Shown: positions 42,872 to 52,100 of the stretch, piece after piece
How positions within the stretch are numbered: position 1 is the stretch's first letter
Layout: every line of letters starts with the position of its first letter
Assembly (NCBI RefSeq): GCF_003611735.1
Contig: NZ_RAWG01000005.1
Location: 16,643 to 80,642, forward strand
Source of the DNA: Corallococcus sicarius
GTDB lineage: Bacteria; Myxococcota; Myxococcia; Myxococcales; Myxococcaceae
Length of the DNA: 64,000 nucleotides
Reading direction: 5' to 3'
Position numbers and translations under genes: made by a program
Notes under the pieces: model-generated
Databases searched by the model: none
What the model was told of the DNA's origin: nothing
Seen by the model: the letters and a program-made list of their open reading frames with translations, nothing else

Positions 42872-43552
42872 TCACGTGCTTCGTGCCGATCCTGACGTTC
42901 GCGGTAGGTTTTTCGCTTCGAGTAGGAAGACCCCTGCAGCAGGTGTATATCCTCCGCGATTCGGAAGCATAGGCATCCATCTTCCGGATAGTGGTGTGGC
43001 TCGCTTTGTCGCTGTTCCATTCCGTCCTGTCCGCAGGCCCGCTGGCTGAAAGAGGTCTTTCAGGATTGCCTTGTCGGTCTTTGTGAGGTCAGTCGCGGCG
43101 AGAGCACTTGGAACAGGGGAACTCCCGACGCGGAGGAAGAATAGTCCTCCTCTTCGGAGTAAGTGGGCAATGTCGCGAAGGTACTTCGTTCTGATGCGTT
43201 GGTTGCCAATGTTGGAGAAGACTAGGCGGTCTGAAACCAGATCGAACGTTCTATTTGCTCGCGCCAGCTTCGATAGGGTCCGGTGGTCGCCGACGGAGAA
43301 TATGCATTTGTGCTTGATTAAATCTGACCTCCGAAGCCAATCGTGCCGGGAGCGTGCATGCGCAATGCAGATTTCGGAGAGGTCGAACGCTGTCACGCGA
43401 CAGCCTGCCTCGGCAAGGAGCAATGCATCGTCGCCGAGGCCGCAACCGATCTCAAGTACTCGGGCGCCAGGCCAAGCAACACCGAATGCAAGCGCTGCCG
43501 CAATGTCTGCTGACGGTTCGTAGGGCGTGAATGCGTTGCGATTGTCGTCCAT
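42872..43552 (-). CDS. Class I SAM-dependent methyltransferase
   Basis: 226 residues. Motif I is ARVLEIGCGLGDDALLLAEA (residues ~30-49), the acidic end of strand 2 is VTAFDLSEICIAHAR, and the motif IV region is FDLVSDRLVFSNIGNQRI. Post-motif LLRRGGLFFLRVGSSP fits small-molecule methyltransferases. No DNA-methylase DPPY motif is present, so it is not an obvious restriction partner. Base composition is AT-richer than the host. It stands alone between repeat D and the IS701 element. Confidence 0.8.
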   Translation of the reverse strand: MDDNRNAFTPYEPSADIAAALAFGVAWPGARVLEIGCGLGDDALLLAEAGCRVTAFDLSEICIAHARSRHDWLRRSDLIKHKCIFSVGDHRTLSKLARANRTFDLVSDRLVFSNIGNQRIRTKYLRDIAHLLRRGGLFFLRVGSSPVPSALAATDLTKTDKAILKDLFQPAGLRTGRNGTATKRATPLSGRWMPMLPNRGGYTPAAGVFLLEAKNLPRTSGSARST

Positions 43553-43895
43553 GGTGCGACAGTCTATGCTCCATCGATACTCGCCGACAACCTTGCTGCG
43601 CGCTCCACGATACGCTCACCTTTGTCGTGGGGCGGCGACCACGGAGTTCTCTAGGTTGCGTCTGGATTCAATGAGAGGCGCGTGTCGGCGTGCTTGATGG
43701 TCGGTGGGTTCGGGCGCCAGCGGCCTCCCCGAGATGGCGCGCTCCTGAGTACGCCCGGCTTCGAAGTGCCAACGTTGTGAGTTCGGCGGACGTATGCCTC
43801 GCGACCGCTGCGTTGCTGGAGTCGTGTTCCGAGGTTTTTGTGCCGGGGACCGCATTGGCACAGCAAGCTCCGATTCGGTAGGTGCCTTGGATTAA
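43553..43895. other. Gap, including the possible 5' half of an IS701-split gene
   Basis: From about 43800 the + strand reads PHWHSKLRFGRCLGL up to the IS701 end at 43895. If joined to the right flank at 47147 it continues GVYLGDVLVRRLGGTWV. Upstream of 43800 this frame is not convincing. The rest of the gap shows no gene. Confidence 0.3.
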
Positions 43896-43921
43896 TACTA
43901 CTCGGTCACGTGCGTGACGGC

Positions 43922-44430
43922 TCACGAGGCGGCGCGCGAGCGTTGGCGTTGACTCGACGCAGACACAGCGGGCAGTGGCCAATGCGGCGCAGCAGCAGGA
44001 GTTGAAGCTGCCGCCGCACTTGGGGCAGCGTCCACCGCGTCTTGCTCTGGGGGGGAAAGCGCCCGATGGAGGGCGAGGAAGCCATGAGCCACCATGCAGA
44101 GCGTGGCGTGGTGGTGGAAGCCCCGCCAGCTGCGACCCTCGAAGTGGTCCAGCCCGACCTCTCCCTTCAGCTCCTGATAGTCGCGTTCCACTCGCCAGCG
44201 CAGCTTGGACAGGCGCACCAACTCCTTGAGCGCTGTGCCCGGGGGCAGAGACGAAAGGTGGTACTTCGTCGGGACTGCCTCGCCGCGTGGCCATTCCACC
44301 AGCAGCCACACCTCTTCACCTGGCGGCTCGCGCCAGAAGTGGTGCTCCGCCGTGTGCACTCGCATGGCGGCAAAGCGTGAGGACTGGCCACCACGGCTTC
44401 CCTGTCGCCAGCGCACGACTCGAAAGTCGG
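43922..44430 (-). pseudogene. IS701 transposase, C-terminal half
   Basis: About 165 residues including RVVRWRQGSRGGQSSRFAAM, PTKYHLSSLPPGTALKELVR and RWRVERDYQELKGEVGLDHF, the C-terminal DDE region (final Glu in YQELK) of IS701 transposases. It continues directly from the N-terminal half (46254-47097) once the IS3 insertion is removed: ...TLPRSDW then DFRVVRW. Confidence 0.8.
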
Positions 44431-44491
44431 TGGAGTTGCCCCCGTCAAGTAGGACATGCCCGGCTCTCGTTAAGCACCAAGGCGCACAGCT

Positions 44492-44959
44492 TCAGCGCGC
44501 GGCTTGGGCGATTTCAATGTGACGGGGGAGGCGAATGTCGGGGCGTACTGGCTCGCCGTTGCCACGGTGAATCTGACTGGGCTGGGGACCACTGTTGAGT
44601 GCGAGAAACCACGAGGGCCGCTGCTTGAGGATGTACGTGTGGAGCAGTCCGAAGAACTTCGTGATGGCGCGTGCCTCGTCCCCACCCTCATCCGCTAGAT
44701 ACTTCCGGCCCCAGCCTTGGCCCGGAAATTCCCCCACCCCAATCAGCCAGGAGAAGAAGGCTACGGCCTCCTCGTCCTCAGCGGTCAGTTCCCGTTGCGC
44801 GCGCCTGAAGCCATGGATGTACGCCTCCAATCGTTCAATGCGCAGTCCGTCGAGCATGTTGTCCGTTTCTCGGCCGACTCCAATGAAGAAGCACCAGTGA
44901 GGTGGCTCTTCCAGGCTGAGTCTGTAGAGATGCTTCAAGAGCATGACGGCACCGCCCAT
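44492..44959 (-). CDS. Passenger protein inside IS3 element
   Basis: 155 residues from ATG 44959 with GAGGAGGA directly before it; it overlaps the orfB stop by 25 bp. It reads LLKHLYRLSLEEPPHWCFFI, DNMLDGLRIERLEAYIHGFR, EDEEAVAFFSWLIGVGEFPG and KFFGLLHTYILKQRPSWFLA. It is acidic and helical and resembles myxobacterial hypothetical proteins annotated only by similarity. No transposase or regulator motif is visible. Position inside the element, downstream of and overlapping orfB, means it is co-mobilised. Confidence 0.6.
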   Translation of the reverse strand: MGGAVMLLKHLYRLSLEEPPHWCFFIGVGRETDNMLDGLRIERLEAYIHGFRRAQRELTAEDEEAVAFFSWLIGVGEFPGQGWGRKYLADEGGDEARAITKFFGLLHTYILKQRPSWFLALNSGPQPSQIHRGNGEPVRPDIRLPRHIEIAQAAR

Positions 44960-45804
44960 TCCTCCTCAAGTGCACAAGAGGCGGCCCCCGCAGCCTTCCG
45001 TCGAAATTCCTGCGGCGACATCATCTTGAGACCCTTGTGCGGGTGCACCGAGTTGTAGTCTGCGAACCAAACCGGCAACCGCGCGAGGACATGCGCCGCC
45101 GAGTGCAGTTCGTTGACGTACACGTAGTCGCGCTTGAACGTCCTCACGAACGCCTCGGCCATGCCGTTGCTCTCCGGTGAGTACGCGGGCGTGGTGCACA
45201 CCAGCAGCCCCAGGGAGCGGCCGAACTCGCGGGTGTCGTGGGCGGTGTAGACGGGCCCGTTGTCCGAGAGCCACTCCACCGGGTGCGGCACCTTGGCCGT
45301 GCCCGGACCGAAGCGCGCCTCCACCGTCTCGACCATCAGGTCCTGGATGGTGAGCGCGGTGGGGTACTCAGCGGACGCCTGGCACGCGATGACCTCCCGG
45401 TCGCAGCAGTCGAGGGAGAAGGCCACCTGCACCCGCTCGCCGTTCCAGCAGCGAATTTCAAAGCCGTCCGAGCACCAGCGCAGGTCGCTCTTCATCGTGG
45501 TGATTTTCCCCTCGTGCGTGCGCGTGGGCTTGCCCGTGTGCCGCTGGAGGAGCAGCCCGGCATCCCGCATGAGACGGTAGGCCCGCTTGTGGTTAACTGC
45601 GGGCTGACTTTCTTTTCGGCGCTCCCGGTTGAGGAGGGCACAGGCGCGGCGGTAACCATAGGTGGCGCGCTCCTGGGCCACCGCCTTGAGGCCCGCCAGC
45701 ACCTCGGCGTCCCCTTCCGCGTCCGGGCGGCGGGGCTCTCCAGGGGAGAGGGGGCGGTGCAGGGTGGAGCGAGCCACGCCCAACGTCCTGGCCACGGCGC
45801 TCAC
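44935..45804 (-). CDS. IS3-family transposase OrfB (DDE integrase)
   Basis: 289 residues from a GTG overlapping the orfA stop (GTGA). An HTH_21-like start (RATYGYRRACALLNRERRKE) precedes the rve domain: first Asp in FSLDCCDREVIACQA, second in VEWLSDNGPVYTAHD, and Glu region SPESNGMAEAFVRTFKRDYV. The C-terminus HPHKGLKMMSPQEF is typical. Its reading frame is open upstream as far as the A8 run in orfA, so it can also be made as an OrfAB fusion by -1 frameshifting. Confidence 0.9.
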   Translation of the reverse strand: MSAVARTLGVARSTLHRPLSPGEPRRPDAEGDAEVLAGLKAVAQERATYGYRRACALLNRERRKESQPAVNHKRAYRLMRDAGLLLQRHTGKPTRTHEGKITTMKSDLRWCSDGFEIRCWNGERVQVAFSLDCCDREVIACQASAEYPTALTIQDLMVETVEARFGPGTAKVPHPVEWLSDNGPVYTAHDTREFGRSLGLLVCTTPAYSPESNGMAEAFVRTFKRDYVYVNELHSAAHVLARLPVWFADYNSVHPHKGLKMMSPQEFRRKAAGAASCALEEEWAVPSCS

Positions 45805-46196
45805 AGGATGCCTCGCAAGGAGGACAACGCCGCGGGCGACAGCAGTTTTTTTTCGCGGGCCACCTCCACCGCGTCCCGCAGAATCTCCGTCTCCTGCGTC
45901 TTCTTGCCCAGCAGTCGCTGGAGCTCACGGACCTGGGCCTTGAGCGCTTGCACCTCGGAGGCGGGCACCACGTCCTCGCCCGCCTTGAGCCCGGACTCGC
46001 CACCCGCGGCCTTCAGCTGCCTCCAGCGGAACAGCAGGCTGGGGCTGATGCCGTACTTCCGGGCCACCAGGGACACGCTGCTGCCCGGCGTCTCGCACTC
46101 GGCCACCAAGCGCAGCTTCTCCTCGGCCGAGTAGCGGCGGCGGCCCTTGCTCTGCCCAGTTCCTGCCGGGGCGCCCTCTTTCGTCGTCCTCTCCAT
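45801..46196 (-). CDS. IS3-family transposase OrfA (helix-turn-helix)
   Basis: 131 residues. HTH region: RRRYSAEEKLRLVAECETPG and SVSLVARKYGISPSLLFRWR. Leucine-zipper-like coiled coil: VQALKAQVRELQRLLGKKTQ. Near the end is a run of eight A (45843-45850 complement) in REKKLLSP, a classic slippery site for the -1 frameshift that produces OrfAB. Confidence 0.9.
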   Translation of the reverse strand: MERTTKEGAPAGTGQSKGRRRYSAEEKLRLVAECETPGSSVSLVARKYGISPSLLFRWRQLKAAGGESGLKAGEDVVPASEVQALKAQVRELQRLLGKKTQETEILRDAVEVAREKKLLSPAALSSLRGIL

Positions 46197-46253
46197 CGGT
46201 CTGACTCGCTTTCTAGCCGAACGAGCCTGTCCGACTCTTCAGGGGGCTACACC

Positions 46254-47097
46254 AGTCGGACCGAGGGAGGGTCCGCACCAGCTGCTCGATGAGGATGGGA
46301 TGGTGGCCTGAGTCATCGACGTAGCGCGTACGAGGGCGCCCCATTTGGTGCGGCAATCGGAGAGGAAGCCGTGGCCGGGCCCCCGGAGGCCACACGTTCA
46401 GATTGCCTTGCACTCCCACCAGGAAGTGCAGCCTTCTGGCGCGAAGCGCTTTGCGAAAATCGCGGCAACTGCCGTAGCCCGAGTCGGCCAGGACGAGCTT
46501 TTCATGCACGCCCCAGACAAGGGCCTCATCGAGAAGCTCGAGTGCCAGCTCCCATTCGCGCTCGAAGGGGACCTCCCTCGGTACGCCCGCTGCGCGCATG
46601 CGACGCCTGTCCGACGTCCACTCCTCGGGAAGGTACAGGCGCATCCCAATGCAGCCGCTGCCCTTTTCGCCCGCCACGTGAAGACTCACGGCCACCTGGC
46701 AATTGTCTGTGCGGCCCAGGGTTCCCGAGTACTGGCGTGCGACACCCACCGAATGCAGACCTTTCTTCGGAAAGCCCGTGTCGTCGACAAGGAGGGCTTC
46801 CAGGCCCGGGAGCTCCCGCTCCAACTTCTGCGTGAGCCGACAGCGCACCTGAGCGTCATCCCAGGCCGCGCCGGACACGCACTGTTGTAGTCGTTGGCGC
46901 AGGGCTTCCGTCTGTGCTGGGGCAGAGGCCAGTCGTGCCGCCATGGGCTCGATGCTCTTGCGCTCTCCGTCCAGCAGGAGGCCCGTGACGTAGCCGCCCA
47001 GTGCGCGCCGTCTCTCCGTGCGCCCCATTCCTACGGTCATCGTGTCCAGGTACTCGGAGAGCTCTCGGTCAAGCTTGTGCAGTTGCGCGGGCGTCAT
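46254..47097 (-). pseudogene. IS701 transposase, N-terminal half
   Basis: The minus frame reads RELSEYLDTMTVGMGRTERR, LEALLVDDTGFPKKGLHSVG (first catalytic Asp), SLHVAGEKGSGCIGMRLYLP and LVLADSGYGSCRDFRKALRA (second Asp), all typical of IS701. It ends in TLPRSDW at the IS3 junction. Confidence 0.85.
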
Positions 47098-47146
47098 GCC
47101 CCATCAACACGGGGCTATCGCGCCCGATTCATCTGACCGAGTAGTG

Positions 47147-47353
47147 TTAGGCGTCTATCTGGGAGACGTGCTGGTGCGGCGGTTGGGCGGGACGTGGGTG
47201 CTGAGGGCGAAGATGGAGGAGTCCCAGGTGCGCGTTGGGAAGCGCGTCTGGCTGCCCTTCCTCCGCGCGCGCCGATACATGCAGTCGCGCGAGTCGCTAT
47301 TGGAGTATTCGCTCACCCAGTTCTTCAAGGAGGCCGAGCGCTATCGGCCCTGA
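47147..47353 (+). pseudogene. 3' part of a hypothetical gene cut by IS701
   Basis: The frame LGVYLGDVLVRRLGGTWVLR, then RVGKRVWLPFLRARRYMQSR and SLTQFFKEAERYRP, has good protein character and a natural end. It begins at the IS701 right end, so its 5' part was separated; the last residues before the left end (43800-43895) fit its frame. Confidence 0.5.
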
Positions 47354-47472
47354 CGGTGGCGGCTGGGCTCGGCAGGGCGCCGAGACGGGAGTCGTAGGGG
47401 CCAGGATGCGCGTTGCCGGGCGCGCCTAGTGGCTCCTTACTGCCTCGCTTGCCGATTTGCGCGGTGCCGCTA
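47354..47472. other. Short spacer between IS701-cut gene and IS630
   Basis: Nothing recognised. Confidence 0.3.
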
Positions 47473-47500
47473 GTACGCCGACACAGGGATTCTGAATGGT

Positions 47501-48646
47501 TCAGGCGGCGGCCTGATGTGCTGCCGCCTGTGCCGTCAGCGGGTAGGACTTGCCCAGCTTCTGTCGAGCGGAGTCGACGCTGAAGCGCCAGCGGATGCGG
47601 GCGCGAGAAAGATTGCGCTGGCGCTGCCATCGCGCGACCTCGCGCTTGAGGGCCTTCACGTCGCCCAGTCGCCGGCCCAAGCACTGGCGCGTGAGGATGC
47701 TGATTTCAATCTCCACCATGTTCAGCCAGCTGGCGTGCTTGGGCACGAAGTGAAACTCCAGCCGACGCAGGAGTCGGCGCGCCTCCTCGGGCGGAAACGT
47801 CTCGTAGAGGGCCGCCGCGCTGTGGGTGGAGAGGTTGTCGAGCACCACCCGCACCTGCGCCGCGTCAGGGTAGTGCTCGTCAAGGAGGGCACGCATCTGG
47901 TGGGCAAAGTCCTTCGAGGTGCGGCTGGGCGTGACGTCCACGTGGCGCAGTCCCGCGTGCACGTCCAGGTGCACGAAGAGGTTGGCCGTGCCGTTGCGCT
48001 GGTATTCGTAGTCATAGCGGCGCGGTCGTCCCGGGGCCGCGGGCACTGGCGTGCGCACTTCGCCGATGAGTTGCACGGGCGTCTCGTCGAAGCACACCAA
48101 CGGGCGTGCCTTGTCCGCGGGTGCTGCGTACAACTCCAGCACGTCCTCCATTCGCGCCACGTACTCGGCATCCACCTTGGGGATGCACCACATGCGCCGC
48201 TGCCAGGGCTTCAGCTCGTTCTCTTCCAATCGCCGACGCACCGTCTCGCGCGAGAGGCCCGGGTGCTCGGTCAGACGTACCATCTCGTCGGCGAGTAACT
48301 GAAGCGTCCAGCGGGCCCGTCCTGCTGGCGGCCCCGAGCACGCGGTCGCTACCAGCAAGGCCTCCTCCTTGCCACTCAGTTTGCGCTCCGCGCCCGCGCG
48401 CTGCTTGTCATGGAGCGCGTGCTCGACGCCTCCTTCCACGAAACGGCGCTTCACTCGGAAGACGGTGGAGGCTCCTACCTGCACGCTTCGAGCGATGGCC
48501 TCGTCGGTGCGTTGGGCGTGCGCGGCCAGCAGCACCTGGGCACGCTTGACGTGGCGCACGCGCGCGGTGCCTCCGGCCACCAGGGCTCTGAGTTCCTGCT
48601 TCTCCTCTGCGGTGAGGGTCACACGGTGGCGTACATTCGTGGGCAT
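47501..48646 (-). CDS. IS630-family transposase
   Basis: 381 residues from ATG 48646; a 36-codon upstream extension runs antisense to the divergent gene's promoter and is not preferred. N-terminal HTH: RVTLTAEEKQELRALVAGGT and DEAIARSVQVGASTVFRVKR. The DDE domain has VCFDETPVQLIGEVR, VRVVLDNLSTHSAAALYETF and FVPKHASWLNMVEIEISILT (third acidic residue). Complete and probably functional. Confidence 0.92.
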   Translation of the reverse strand: MPTNVRHRVTLTAEEKQELRALVAGGTARVRHVKRAQVLLAAHAQRTDEAIARSVQVGASTVFRVKRRFVEGGVEHALHDKQRAGAERKLSGKEEALLVATACSGPPAGRARWTLQLLADEMVRLTEHPGLSRETVRRRLEENELKPWQRRMWCIPKVDAEYVARMEDVLELYAAPADKARPLVCFDETPVQLIGEVRTPVPAAPGRPRRYDYEYQRNGTANLFVHLDVHAGLRHVDVTPSRTSKDFAHQMRALLDEHYPDAAQVRVVLDNLSTHSAAALYETFPPEEARRLLRRLEFHFVPKHASWLNMVEIEISILTRQCLGRRLGDVKALKREVARWQRQRNLSRARIRWRFSVDSARQKLGKSYPLTAQAAAHQAAA

Positions 48647-48692
48647 CCAGCGCTCCAGCAAAGAGTGGAGACGGACTACCCACAGGCACCGC

Positions 48693-48947
48693 GTGTCGAT
48701 TCCTTCCGAACCACCGCGCTTCACGGAACTGCAGGGCCAGTACCTGGCTTTCATTTACGCCTACTCGCGTATCCACCGACGGGCGCCAGCTGAAGCCGAC
48801 ATGCAACGCCATTTCGGCACCAGCCCCCCCACCGTGCACCGCATGGTGCTGGAGCTTGAACGCCTGGGCCTCATCCGGCGCAGCGCCGGCCAGGCGCGTA
48901 GCATCGAACTGCTTGTCCGGCCGGAGGCCCTACCCATCCTGCGATAG
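48693..48947 (+). CDS. LexA-like winged-helix protein carried by IS630
   Basis: About 84 residues from a GTG at 48693. It contains RFTELQGQYLAFIYAYSRIH, AEADMQRHFGTSPPTVHRMV and LELERLGLIRRSAGQARSIE, a winged helix like the LexA N-terminus, without a protease domain. It lies inside the element and is divergent from the transposase with a 46-bp gap, so it could regulate transposase expression. Start uncertain. Confidence 0.65.
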   Translation: MSIPSEPPRFTELQGQYLAFIYAYSRIHRRAPAEADMQRHFGTSPPTVHRMVLELERLGLIRRSAGQARSIELLVRPEALPILR

Positions 48948-48993
48948 GCAGGGGCCTATCTCAACCGGTCAGAACCTCTGTGTCGGCGTACTA

Positions 48994-49131
48994 GTCGGTG
49001 CCGGACTGCTATCTCCGAGGCGGAGGGGCGCGGTTATGCTGCTGCGATGCATCGACCATTGCCCCTCTGCCTCCGCCTTCTCGTCGCCCGCGCTCCTCCT
49101 CGCGGGCCGTCACGCATCGGATCAAGTAGTA
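48994..49131. other. Spacer after IS630
   Basis: It contains a short signal-peptide-like frame (MHRPLPLCLRLLVARAPPRG from 49047) that ends within 30 codons and an AGTAGTACTAA segment resembling an IS701 end. No gene is supported. Confidence 0.25.
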
Positions 49132-52100
49132 CTAAGCCACTTCCTTATCGCGCAGCTTAGCGATGGCCCAATCGCACCATGCCGACAGAGTGTGCCCGGA
49201 CTGCCACAGCTCGGCAGCGACTCCAAACCGAAGGGCAGCTTCGTTGCGGATAGGAACATGCTCAGCCTGTGCGCGCTCCACGAGTTCCCAGGTCGACGCA
49301 ACACTTCCTGAAATCGTATTGACGAATCGAGAGTGTGCAGCGACTTCTTCCGGGGTCCACGGACCAGCGAGACGCTCTGGAGCTATTCCTCTCAGGTCCA
49401 CTACACAGAGGACGTAGTCCGGCGTGCGGGACGCGGTCGCAGCCTGTGTTGGGGTCAACCTGACTTCTCCTGAAGTGGTCGCCTTGACCTCAAGGAGCAG
49501 TCGTTCCAGTCCGAGGTAAGAGGACGCATCATCAAGCAATTCCTCGCCAAGGCGCGTCTCATAGTCGAAGCCGCGGTCCACCAGTTCCAGCACGAGTCCT
49601 CGTTCCTGCAAGGCCGTACGCAGGGCCTCCTGCACCGCGAGCCCGAAAGACTTTGCAATGGCTACCCGGCGTTCACTCGCGCGCTGCTCCTCCGCCGCTG
49701 CGAGAGCACGCTCCAATGCATCCGGATCCGACTGCGTCCGATCAATGAGTTCCGCAAGTACGTCGCGGATGCGCTTTGATTCCTCTTCCGAGCAGCCTAG
49801 GAGACGTAGCTCAAGCCGGTCGAAGCCGAAAACCTCGGCGAGAAAATCAAGCGCCTGAAGGTTGTCCTTCAGCCACTCTCGATCAATCAGGTCCCGAAGA
49901 ACCGCCGGTGATGGTTCGAAGCGGGTTTGTTTCCCTTCTTTGTCAGTCACCGGAATCCAGGCACGTGAAAGTAGGTCGGCAACCCAGAGAGCTGGCCTTA
50001 GTTCAACCGAGAGTTCCCTGCCACCCCCGCGTGCCGGCACCGTCACGAAGGTGCGCCACCGTTTGTCGCGGACAACGATATCGGTGAGGATCAACCCAAG
50101 AAGAGCCTGGACGTGCTCGGGCTCAGTACAATGGTTAAGGACTTCGCGCGATAGCAGTGCAACGGACGAGCAGGGCTGGTCGCGTACTGTGAGCCCGCTG
50201 GTACTCGCTGGGCCACGAACGAGCGCGGCGAGACGCCGTTCCTTGATTTCAGATGAGACGTCCTCTTGTAACGGGTCCGTATGCGCAATGCCCCAAGCCT
50301 TGAGCCCTTTCAGTGCATCGGAGAATCCATCGGCGCGGTCATAGGCGACATGCATCACGCGCTGAGCCGGGTAAACAATGGAGTAGGGACGCGCTGTCTC
50401 CGGCCACGTCGAAACGGGCGCCATGATCGGATTGTCCCGGTGCCATCGATAGTATTCGCTGGGCTTCGTCGTCGCGAGTGGCACCCTGCGCGCCAGATCG
50501 CCAGCGCCCATTGCTTGACTCGACCACATATGCGCGAGGAGCGCGGTTCCAGCCGTCACGACATACTCAGGCGTGAGATTTTTCTTCGACTGGACGGCCT
50601 GATCCAACGCCGAAAGGCACCTATCGAGAGCGGCGTCCTCCGTAATGGTTGGCGTCACGACTTTATCCAGAAGACCTTCAACGCGTGTGAGGCTATGCTC
50701 GCGCGCAACATTGAGCACCTCCAGGTCGAGCAACGATGCGCGGAGGTCGAGCTTTAGCTTCTCGGCGGCTAGCTTGGTGCCCTCAAGCACTCCGAGATCG
50801 CGCGTCAAGCAAGAATGAATAACAAGCTTGCTGTGCTGGTTCAGGAGCAAGTGGTCGAGCCACTCGGGCCTAAACGCGCCTGCGGCTGAGGCAACGCTGG
50901 CGAGTTCGTAGAGGTTTGCGAGCCATTCGAGCCGATTGCCCGTGACCACGAGAGCGTCAAGCGGCAGCGCCTCTCCGGGTTTGGGCTCGCTGGCGAGGGC
51001 AAATTTCCGGAAATCGGCCAGCCCGATAATGTTTAAGCCTTCAACGCCGAGCGCTCTCCATTCCTGTGCAATTAGAGACCAGTCCCGATTGATCTTCTTC
51101 TCGGGAACGTCGAGTTTTCCGCACCGAGATGCCAAATCCCAAAGCGCGTCCACATTAATTTTTTCCGGATGACCCAACTGTGGCTCGCCTAAGAAATCTG
51201 CATGCCATTCGCCCACGTTCGGGACGGCACGCCCGGCCCCCCTTGTTGTGTTGATGAGAGGCATTTCGGCAGTATTTGCGGCTTTCGATTTCAGTCGCTC
51301 GGTCCACCAGCCCCTCTCGAACTCTTGCAGCGCGCCTTCCGCTACGGGCCCTATTCTGGCAAGCCAGTGCGCTCCTTCGATGTTGAGCTTGTGCGCAACC
51401 ATGGCTGCCAGAACGAGGGAGTCCAAGGCGGCCTCTACAAGTTCACCACCTTGGTCCTTCAGCAGAACTTCCCGTCGTTCCTGATCAACATTGAAATGCC
51501 CATCTAGCACCACTTCCGTGCGGAGAAACGTTGTCTCTCGGATGGGGAACCGACGAAACACGCGGGGAAAGGATGAGGGCAATCGAACGAGCTTCCGGTT
51601 CTGACCCTCTGTTTCCGAGACAAAGATGGCCGAGGCGTCCGGCTGCGCCTGTGTTGAAAGAATGTGGGCGACAAATATTTGAGTCCCGTTGGTTGACTCC
51701 CTCTGGACAGGGCGCTCGCGGTAGGAAAGGCCCTCCATCGCAGGTTGCTGGAAGGCGCTCGCAAGCCATCGCTCCGTTATCTCTTCTTGTTCCAGCACGA
51801 CCTCGTCAAGCTTAGGGCAGGTCGCGAATAGGTAAGGGAGCGCCGCTCGGAAAGTTTCTAGCCCGTGTTCGAGTTGTTTCTTGTCCTCCATCCGGTAGAC
51901 GAAGCGCGCAGATGGCTCGCGATTAATCTCGTTTAGTGGCTGGGCGGAAAGGAGCGCGGTTTTTGCTGTGTCGATGTTTGCGAGTATTTGATCCTCGTTG
52001 CCGCCGCGGTCGAGGCTAACCGAGAACCATTCGAACCCGGTTCTTGTTGCGAGAATCCCGCTAACCTCAGCCCGTTCGGAGAGCACATGCGTGACAAGGA

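Larger units (their letters stand above)
44431..46253 (-). mobile_element. IS3-family insertion sequence with a passenger gene
   Basis: Terminal inverted repeats are TGGAGTTGCCCCCGTCAAG on the left and GGTGTAGCCCCCTGAAG on the right (inverted). Further inside, both ends carry GGACA. AGTCGG flanks both sides (44425-44430 and 46254-46259), consistent with a target duplication of 4-6 bp. At 1.82 kb it is longer than usual IS3 elements (1.2-1.5 kb) because a ~470-bp gene follows orfB. Confidence 0.75.
43896..47146 (-). mobile_element. IS701-family insertion sequence, split by an IS3 element
   Basis: Ends are TACTACTCGGTCA (left) and, inverted, CACTACTCGGTCA (right), flanked by TTAA and TTAG. IS701 elements favour YTAR targets, so these look like a target duplication with one mutation. 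The transposase is interrupted at codon ~285 by the IS3 element at 44431-46253. The two transposase halves are listed separately. Confidence 0.75.
47473..48991 (-). mobile_element. IS630-family insertion sequence with helix-turn-helix passenger
   Basis: Perfect 14-bp terminal inverted repeats GTACGCCGACACAG, with similarity continuing further inside, and TA on both outer sides (47471-47472, 48992-48993). This is the exact TA duplication expected of IS630/Tc1-type transposition. It carries the transposase and a divergent small DNA-binding protein gene and appears complete. Confidence 0.88.

Noticed and set aside
48369..48692. Upstream extension of the LexA-like frame inside IS630
   Set aside because: It is antisense to the transposase; the winged-helix homology begins only after ~48700.
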